A stretch of 24,829 bases of DNA from Beroe ovata (taxonomy: Eukaryota; Ctenophora; Nuda; Beroida; Beroidae), in assembly GCA_946803715.1 (NCBI GenBank), contig CAMPET010000276.1, positions 10,622-35,450 on the forward strand, given 5' to 3'. The notes under the pieces were generated by a model. That model ran no database searches, was not told where the DNA came from, and worked only from the letters and a program-made list of their open reading frames with translations. Below, piece by piece: positions 18,488 through 24,829 of the stretch; within the stretch, counting starts at the first letter, position 1, and every line of letters begins with the position of its first letter. A program made the position numbers and the translations under genes.

Positions 18488-18688
18488 TTATTATTATGGG
18501 TTCTATTGAGACATTTTTGTCAATCTGCAAAACGTTTCTCCAACTCAATCGTTTTGATTGTTGGTGTTGAGTACCATACCATAGTATCTGGAGGGAATAA
18601 AACTTAAAACTGTAAAATGTAGATTTTCTTTCAATGGAGTACTATGTGTTGGTACATGTTTCAATAGATTTAAGTTTAATAGTGATAA
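18256..18688 (+). repeat. MSH2-proximal arm of the inverted duplication
   Basis: Partner of 14380-14815 in opposite orientation. It covers the 5' part of Helitron C and 200 bp of flank, ending about 125 bp before the MSH2 start codon. Confidence 0.9.
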
Positions 18689-18812
18689 AATGGAGTTGTG
18701 TGATGGCAAGATGTGTTATTGTCATTTTATTTAATAGAATTGTTTTATTTTATAGAAAGTACATTAATTGATGTTGTTCACTATTCTGTTATCAGGAATC
18801 CTAGCAAGTTCA

Positions 18813-21551
18813 ATGTCTGCAGAAGATTCAATCCCCATTCCTCTTGATGACACACTTGGTTTATACCTTATCAGACTTGGGAAGACATCTAACACAAACA
18901 TACGAATTTTCAATAGAGGTGAGTTTTATTCCCTCCATAATGAAAATGCCATGTTTGTTGCTACAGAATTTCTAAAATCACCAGAAGCAATCAAGTACTT
19001 AGGAAAGGAAAAGGTTCCTGGTGTAGCTATAAGTCAGTTAAATTATGAAGCCTTACTTAGAGAAATGTTAATAGTAAGACAATTGAGCGTGGAACTTCAT
19101 GCAAAAGTGGATTCTGGATGGAAGAAAGTTGCTAAAGGCTCACCTGGCAATTTAAGCCAATTTGAAGAGACATTGTTTTCTGATCAAGACTTATCCCAGA
19201 CATCAGGTGTTCTTTGCCTGAGTGTTTCACCTATCACTGGGTCTTACACTGTTGCATCGGTATACATGGATGTTATCTTGAAGCAAATAAGTTTTTGTGA
19301 TATAACAGACACAGAGCAGTTTTGCAATTTAGAATCTGTCATGGTCCAAATGTGCCCAAAAGAGGTTCTTATTTCCATGAATGACTCCAGTTCTGAGTTC
19401 AAAAAACTTAGTCAGATCTTTGGGAGATTGAAAGTTTCTCTTTCCCTGCAGAAAGCATCAAGTTTTCAGACTGATAATGGCAGAAAACTCTTTTCCAGGC
19501 TGGCTAATATTGATGATGGACTTACTGCTAAGATTTCATCATGTGATTCAAAGATGAGTTGCCTTGCATGTCTTTGTAACTACTTGGAGTTATCATATGA
19601 TGGGTCAAATATGAATCAGTATGAGATTATTGAAGTTTCTCCCAGTTCATACATGCGCTTGGATGCTGCTGCTTTTTCAGGTTTAAATGTGATGCCTAAC
19701 TCAGCTAATGAACCAGAATTTGCATCATTGTGGGGGGTGTTAAACCACTGCAACACTCCTCAAGGACAAAGACTTTTGAACAATTGGCTTAAGCAACCAC
19801 TTTTAGATGAAAATAAGATAGCAGAAAGGCAGAATATTGTTGAAGCTCTGGTGGAGGACAGTCAACTCAGGCAAAGTTTGGCAATTGCTTTGAGAAGAAT
19901 TCCAGATTTCTTCAGGATTGCCAAAAAGGTGCTAAGCGGCAAAGGAAACTTACAGGACTGTTACAAGTTGTACATGGCAATCAAACAGATTCCCGTGATT
20001 TTGGATCATCTCTGCAGCTATGATGGCGAATTCATATCCACATTCAACTATCTCTTTATTTCTTGCCTCAGAGAATTTGAAGATGATTTCGGTCCATATC
20101 TCGAACTTGTTGAAACCACAGTAGACTTGCAGAAATGTGACCTTGGAGAATATGTCATTAAGCATTCTTTTGATGAGGATTTAGGAGAGCTTCGGGATCA
20201 ACTCGACTCTATTGCACAACAGATAGAAGACGAGTTTAGTCAGATTGCAAGGTTGTTGAAAGCAGAAAAGGGAAAGACTATAAAACTTGATGTATCCACC
20301 ACTTATGGACATTGCTGTAGAGTGACCCGCAAAGAGGAGAAGGGGCTTAGACAAAACAAGAAGCTCGAAGTTTTGCAGACAAAGAAAGATGGAGTCATTT
20401 TCACTTCTGCCTCCTTGAAATCATTGAGCATGGAATTCAGAAACACACAGAAAAACTATGAAGAGGTTCAATCTAGCATTGTGAATGAAGTTTTAAAAGT
20501 TGCTGCTGGGTATGGTGACCCAATGATAAACTTGAATCATACCCTTGCTCTTCTTGACTGTTTGGTTAACTTTGCACAGGCTGCTGTGAATGCTCCGATC
20601 CCTTATATCAGGCCATCCATTCTACCTAGAGGAAGTGGAAAGATAATGTTGACTGGATCACGCCATCCATGTGTTGAAGGAAATGATGAAATAGTTTTCA
20701 TCAGTAACGATGTTCATTTAGAAAAGGGGGAAAGTAGTTTCCTCATCATAACTGGCCCTAACATGGGTGGCAAGTCAACTTATATCAGGCAAATTGCCGT
20801 TACTTGTATTCTTGCACAAATTGGCTGTTTTGTTCCATGTGAATTCGCAGAGATATCAATTGTAAGCAGCATTTACGCAAGGGTTGGTGCAACTGACTCT
20901 CAGGCGAAAGGTGTGTCAACCTTCATGGCGGAAATGCTAGACACATCCGCAATCTTGTCCAGTGCAGATTCGGATTCTCTCATCATAATAGATGAGCTGG
21001 GGCGTGGAACTTCTACCTATGACGGTTTTGGTTTAGCATGGTCTATCTCTAACTACATCATTGAGAAACTCGGATGCCTTGCGGTGTTCGCTACACATTT
21101 CCACGAGATGACAAACTTGGAAGATGTCCAGAAAACTGTGAAGAATTACCACGTTAGTGCAGTTGTCGAAGACGACTCTCTGGCTCTTCTTTACAAAGTT
21201 GAGACAGGTCCCAGTGATCAGAGTTTTGGAATCCATGTTGCCAAACTTGCTCAGTTTCCATCTGAAGTCATCAAACTTGCCCAAGACAAGGCAAGTGAGT
21301 TAGATCAGTTCAAATTCGTACCAGAGGCATGTCTCCAGAGTGGCGAACACAGTGACTTTATTCGGGCAACCAAGCTGATTGACCAACTGCTGACTCAGTT
21401 AAATGGGCAGTTCCAAGGAGGCAGTCGGGGCAGTGGACTTACCGCTGTTATTGACGAGTTCCTATCTACAAACTGTGAAGAAATTCAAGCTAATCCTATC
21501 TTGTGTCATTTTGTAAGCAAATCGGCTGCTTTGCCTGTTGAAGGATCTTGA
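18813..21551 (+). CDS. MSH2: DNA mismatch repair protein MSH2, single exon
   Basis: MSH2 pairs with MSH6 or MSH3 to recognise mismatches and recruit MutL in the nucleus. The frame is intact: 912 residues from ATG 18813 to TGA 21551, against 934 in human. ATG 18813 (MSAEDSIPIP) is preferred because it gives the same N-terminal length as known MSH2. The earlier ATG 18771 would add a hydrophobic signal-like leader (MLFTILLSGILASS) unsuited to a nuclear protein, and an in-frame TAA lies at 18765. Order: N-terminal mismatch-binding domain (RGEFYSLHNENA), connector, lever/clamp helices (TPQGQRLLNNWLKQPLLDE), then the ATPase with Walker A GPNMGGKSTYIRQ (GPNMGGKST at 648-656), ARVGATDSQAKGVSTFMAEM, Walker B IIIDELGRGTSTYDG (D727, E728) and ATHFHEM. 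All catalytic residues are present. It has no introns, although neighbouring genes have many. Acceptor-like TTATCAG at 18795 could end a 5'UTR intron. Confidence 0.96.
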   Translation: MSAEDSIPIPLDDTLGLYLIRLGKTSNTNIRIFNRGEFYSLHNENAMFVATEFLKSPEAIKYLGKEKVPGVAISQLNYEALLREMLIVRQLSVELHAKVDSGWKKVAKGSPGNLSQFEETLFSDQDLSQTSGVLCLSVSPITGSYTVASVYMDVILKQISFCDITDTEQFCNLESVMVQMCPKEVLISMNDSSSEFKKLSQIFGRLKVSLSLQKASSFQTDNGRKLFSRLANIDDGLTAKISSCDSKMSCLACLCNYLELSYDGSNMNQYEIIEVSPSSYMRLDAAAFSGLNVMPNSANEPEFASLWGVLNHCNTPQGQRLLNNWLKQPLLDENKIAERQNIVEALVEDSQLRQSLAIALRRIPDFFRIAKKVLSGKGNLQDCYKLYMAIKQIPVILDHLCSYDGEFISTFNYLFISCLREFEDDFGPYLELVETTVDLQKCDLGEYVIKHSFDEDLGELRDQLDSIAQQIEDEFSQIARLLKAEKGKTIKLDVSTTYGHCCRVTRKEEKGLRQNKKLEVLQTKKDGVIFTSASLKSLSMEFRNTQKNYEEVQSSIVNEVLKVAAGYGDPMINLNHTLALLDCLVNFAQAAVNAPIPYIRPSILPRGSGKIMLTGSRHPCVEGNDEIVFISNDVHLEKGESSFLIITGPNMGGKSTYIRQIAVTCILAQIGCFVPCEFAEISIVSSIYARVGATDSQAKGVSTFMAEMLDTSAILSSADSDSLIIIDELGRGTSTYDGFGLAWSISNYIIEKLGCLAVFATHFHEMTNLEDVQKTVKNYHVSAVVEDDSLALLYKVETGPSDQSFGIHVAKLAQFPSEVIKLAQDKASELDQFKFVPEACLQSGEHSDFIRATKLIDQLLTQLNGQFQGGSRGSGLTAVIDEFLSTNCEEIQANPILCHFVSKSAALPVEGS

Positions 21552-23208
21552 CTTTGATCTGAATAGGTACCTATTAAAGAGCCGTACTGGAATCGTGTTT
21601 TTTCGAAGTGACCTGTGACACATTCGTATTGCTTATGTACCAGGTACATACACAAGGAAGTTTGCAATTTCTTTTTTCTAGCATGATATTACACTAGTAT
21701 TTTATTTCGTTTTTAATTCTATCACAACATTGAAAATGTGATGGAGAATTTAAACTATTTTTTATTGATTGTTACCCCTTGTTTTAGTTTTTATTATCAC
21801 TGATTTATGCGTGTTTTACTTCCATAACATGTAATATCCCATGCCGAAATTTTGCCTATGTGTCATATAACACAATCATAATGTACCTATCATTGCCCTT
21901 CAACCACAATAATTAATTGTGATAAGTCACTCTTACCGTGTAGACTCATTCCCAACTATTGCATAACTGCTCAAATTCCAAGAACTTTAAATGGTATCAT
22001 GTGGGGATAGTGCTAACCCTTCAAAAACAATGATGAAGAACAATGAACAAAAAAAGAACAAAAGCGTTTTATACCTAGTACTATAAGTGAAATTTCTGCA
22101 CACAAAACGTGTACACATTCTGTAAGAACCATTGTCCATTGCAGCTGTGATTATTAGAGTGGTCTAATAGTTTTTCACATAGCTCTCCTCATGGAAGTTA
22201 GGAATGACGTGTCAAAGCATTATATTTTAATGGGACTCAGTGTATTTGTTTGGTTGTTAAGCCATGAAAGAGAGTTTTCATGCTTTTATTTCGTTCATAA
22301 GTTCAGGTCAAACAGCTTTTTCGGAGTTTCGGGTTGTATACCATAAATATGTGAGATTTGTCTGTAGTAAGAGTATCGTGTACTCCCATGAGGATTTGTT
22401 GGGAACTTTGCGACGAAACAATTTTATCTTCACTTATGCTTACACTAAGTGTTAAGTTTAGTGATTTCAATAGGATTCAAAGGTACCTTGTATTATTCTT
22501 GATTAGCTGCCAGCTTCCAGGCACCTTTTTGTTCTAGAGCGTTCCTGTGATTGAGGTATTTTATCGTCTTGGTACAACACTGAACAAAATATGTACATGA
22601 ACTATGAGTTTCAGCGAGATCGTGTTTGTAAGGCGCTTTGACTCAAATGAGGAGCTTCTGCGCACTATGCCGCCAAATATACTGCGCGCGCGCGGCCGGT
22701 AGGCTGCACGTTTTACGTACCCATGTCCAGCAGTACTCTGTATCTGGTATTCAGCACAGTTTAGCCACACTTCTTTCACAATTTTGGCAACGCGGATCGA
22801 ATTAGAAGAATGTAACCCTGTATTGACACTCAGCCTTCTTTGTCAATTTATGGAAATAGAACGTCATAAGTCCTGTGATTTTTGCAATCACCCCAAGTTC
22901 ATAACTCGTTAAGTCACTAACAGTTGAAAATCACTTAGGAAATCGATATCAATCGTGCAACTCGTTGCCAAGCATGTACCATCCTCAGTCGTCCCCGAAG
23001 TAATATTTGGTCTCTGTTCAAAGCTACTTCATAGTAAATTTCACACCACTCTATCAATTTACAGCAACAACAAGCATTAGCAACAAGCCACGTTACAACC
23101 AGCAACCACAATAGCAGAAACATTATCCATTATTTACAACGTGTTTGACGTGTCGATATGTCGCAAACATTGTACCTCCCCCCACTGACACAACCCCCTT
23201 CATTTCAG
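21552..23208. other. MSH2 3' flank and DPY19-like upstream region
   Basis: ATTAAA at 21573-21578 may serve as the MSH2 polyadenylation signal. Two short palindromes lie nearby (21562-21575 and 21634-21650). No further coding is supported. A GCGCGCGCGC island at about 22683-22694 lies 0.5 kb upstream of the DPY19-like exon and may mark its promoter. An acceptor-like CCTTCATTTCAG ends at 23208. Confidence 0.5.
21562..21575. repeat. Perfect 14-bp palindrome after the MSH2 stop
   Basis: aataggtacctatt is its own reverse complement and runs into ATTAAA (21573-21578). A second palindrome, tatgtacc-a-ggtacata, is at 21634-21650. Confidence 0.7.
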
Positions 23209-23210
23209 CC

Positions 23211-24772
23211 ATGTTCGTCAAGGTTTTCCTCTTCTGCACTATTTCCTACATCGGGTACCAGCTGCCCAGCACGCTGTTCGAGAATGAGCGGTTTTTCTCC
23301 CATCTATCAACAATCGAACGTGAGATGTCATTTAGGACTGAGGCAGGGTTTTACTACATGTTCTACAAGATTATTGTGGAGGCGCCCACTTTCCTTGATG
23401 GATGGAATTCCCTAGTCATGGACTCGGGAACGGAATATCCATCCGTTATCAACACTCTCCAACGGTTTAATGTATACCCTGAGGTGCTGCTAGGTGGCGC
23501 ATTTCGCGTATTCCGGGCGTACTTCACGAGCCGCAACCAGACACGGTATTATCGTCAATGTTTCACCATCAACAGAGGTGACGGACTCGCCTCTGTGGAG
23601 AGCTGTGCGGGAGCTGGGGAACTCAGCATATTCTACGTCAACTCGGTATTCCTCCTGGCGGGCCTCAACTGCGGGATTCTCTTCCTATTCGGGTGTCACC
23701 TGTCTGGTGATGTGCTGGGCGGGCTGCTAACCATATCCAGCTACTTTGTCAACTATTTCCAGTCAACGCGGGTACACGGTATCCCCCCATTGCGGGAGAG
23801 TTTCTCCATACCATTCCTCACTCTACAGATACTGATAGTATCGCACATGCTGCGTGATGGCTCCACTCTGTCTAGGAGGATCTCGCTCATCCTCAGCACA
23901 CTGCTGTTAACTGTTCCCTGGCAGTTCACCCAATTCGTGCTCCTCACTCAAACACTGTCTCTATTCGGATCTTACCTTCTCTCGTACACGCCTAAGGAGA
24001 AGGTTACCCCCATTATTGACTCGGTGTTTATTGGGTTTGTCATTGCCACAGTCTGTCAGTTCATGAACACCATGCTCATCTCGTCTCTCTACATATCCGC
24101 ATACCTCGCCTTCAAGTTTGTCATCTACCTGGATACTAACATCGTCCTGACGAACAAGATTCACAAGTTTTTCAGGGGTGGGATTTCCTTTGTAATTGTA
24201 GCCGGAGCCTACAAGATGTCGTCTGCGTTCATGTTCAGCCTGTCGGACGACGCCCACATTTTCAACATTTTCAAGTCAAAGTTTACTGATTTCAAGGATT
24301 TCCACACTCTCCTCTACGTGTGCTCTGATACATTTGACTTCCTCGGTTTAGGTTATTTCATCACGTGCTCTTTTACGCTGCTTGTTCCCATTACCCTTGT
24401 TGTGCTGTCAAGACTGGGTTACATTTTCACTACAGATTTTGTTTCTGTTTGGTTCAGTGGGGAGTGTGAAAAGGATGTGACAGCGAATGGAAAAGAAGAA
24501 CACAACAAGGAGAGTGAAGATGAAAGTGCCGCCAAGAAACTGAAAAGAGAAAAGACGAAGAACAAACGGAAGGAAGTTGCAGCTGAAGAGCAGATATGTG
24601 AGATCAAAGTTTCGGATTACTACCATCTACCCTATCACATATTCCAGTTTGCATGTTTCTTAACTATGGCTGTTCTGTTGATGAGACTAAAGCTCTTCCT
24701 TACGCCGTACATGGCCATCTTAACATCTCTGACGGCTTCAAGTATCATACTGCCCATTTCCACCAAAAAGAG
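23211..24772 (+). CDS. DPY19-like C-mannosyltransferase, large 5' exon (gene continues)
   Basis: DPY19 proteins are ER multi-membrane enzymes that transfer mannose from dolichol-phosphate-mannose to Trp in WxxW/WxxC motifs, for example in thrombospondin repeats. From ATG 23211 the exon encodes 520 residues. It opens with a membrane helix (FVKVFLFCTISYIGYQL), then the family's most conserved block at residues 24-44 (FENERFFSHLSTIEREM, then SFRTE), then IIVEAPTFLDGW and YPSVINTLQRFNVYPEV. Several further helices follow. A Lys/Glu-rich loop of about 45 residues (about 418-465) precedes YHLPYHIFQFACFLTM and LMRLKLFLTPYMAIL, which match the late part of the family. The exon ends at a strong donor, AAGAG|GTAAGA, at 24773 in phase 2, so the stop codon just after it is intronic. 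The C-terminal luminal part lies beyond the window. An acceptor at 23208, two bases before the ATG, suggests an upstream 5'UTR or short coding exon. Confidence 0.9.
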
Positions 24773-24829
24773 GTAAGACGGAATCTCATGACTTTTCACT
24801 GCCATGCTATCCTATCTTCTTCACGTCCG
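24773..24829 (+). other. Start of an intron in the DPY19-like gene
   Basis: GTAAGA follows AAGAG directly. Known DPY19 proteins continue for roughly 200 residues beyond this point, so this is the intron leading to the C-terminal exons outside the window. Confidence 0.75.

Noticed and set aside
18771-18812. Earlier MSH2 start giving a signal-like leader
   Set aside because: A secretory leader makes no sense for nuclear MSH2, and ATG 18813 reproduces the usual N-terminal length.
22935-23123. Minus-strand 62-residue frame with a hydrophobic start, divergent from the DPY19-like exon
   Set aside because: It has a real ATG and a signal-like leader, but no recognisable family, splice or promoter support. 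Chance is likely in this region.

Overview
The window is nuclear DNA of an animal. It carries spliceosomal introns, an MSH2 mismatch-repair gene, the VHS part of an endosomal HRS/HGS gene, a DPY19-type C-mannosyltransferase, the last exon of an MFS transporter, CR1/L2-like LINE pieces and Helitron-like elements. Most recognisable introns are short (about 60-570 bp) and the DNA is AT-rich with scattered GCGCGC islands. A non-bilaterian such as a sponge or cnidarian would fit, but the species cannot be fixed from the sequence. Seven isolated single 'n' characters (3372, 6322, 8599, 8866, 9934, 14816, 15761) look like scaffold joins. At least five lie in or at the edge of repeats, so the order and orientation of the pieces between them should not be trusted blindly.

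Layout. 1-60: TG microsatellite. 287-840 (-): first exons of an unrecognised gene that runs off the left edge. 1178-3089 or further (-): a second unrecognised gene made of very small exons. 3246-3830 (-): 3' end of a LINE with a pentanucleotide tail. 4008-4456: GC islands and two short tandem arrays upstream of HGS. 4658-5465 (+): four HGS exons (VHS domain); the gene then breaks at Helitron copy A (5521-6321). 6323-7848 (-): 5' half of a CR1-like LINE (ORF1 with a PHD finger, and the start of ORF2). 8020-12316: no convincing gene; repeats, a purine tract and a fragment of the palindromic element. 12317-13192 (-): a complete, unrecognised secreted protein. 13456-14370: an almost perfect palindrome with 432-bp arms. 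14380-15760: an inverted copy of the DNA upstream of MSH2, plus Helitron copy B. 16567-16869 (-): last exon of an MFS transporter. 16937-18487: Helitron copy C, the only one with both ends. 18813-21551 (+): intact intronless MSH2. 23211-24772 (+): large 5' exon of a DPY19-like gene that continues past the right edge.

The host genes are unrelated housekeeping functions (DNA repair in the nucleus, ESCRT-0 sorting on endosomes, tryptophan C-mannosylation in the ER, solute transport), not a pathway. What ties the window together is repeat activity. One Helitron family appears three times. Two host genes (HGS and the MFS gene) lose their remaining exons next to Helitron copies. The DNA just upstream of MSH2 recurs in inverted orientation about 4 kb away at an identical Helitron insertion point.
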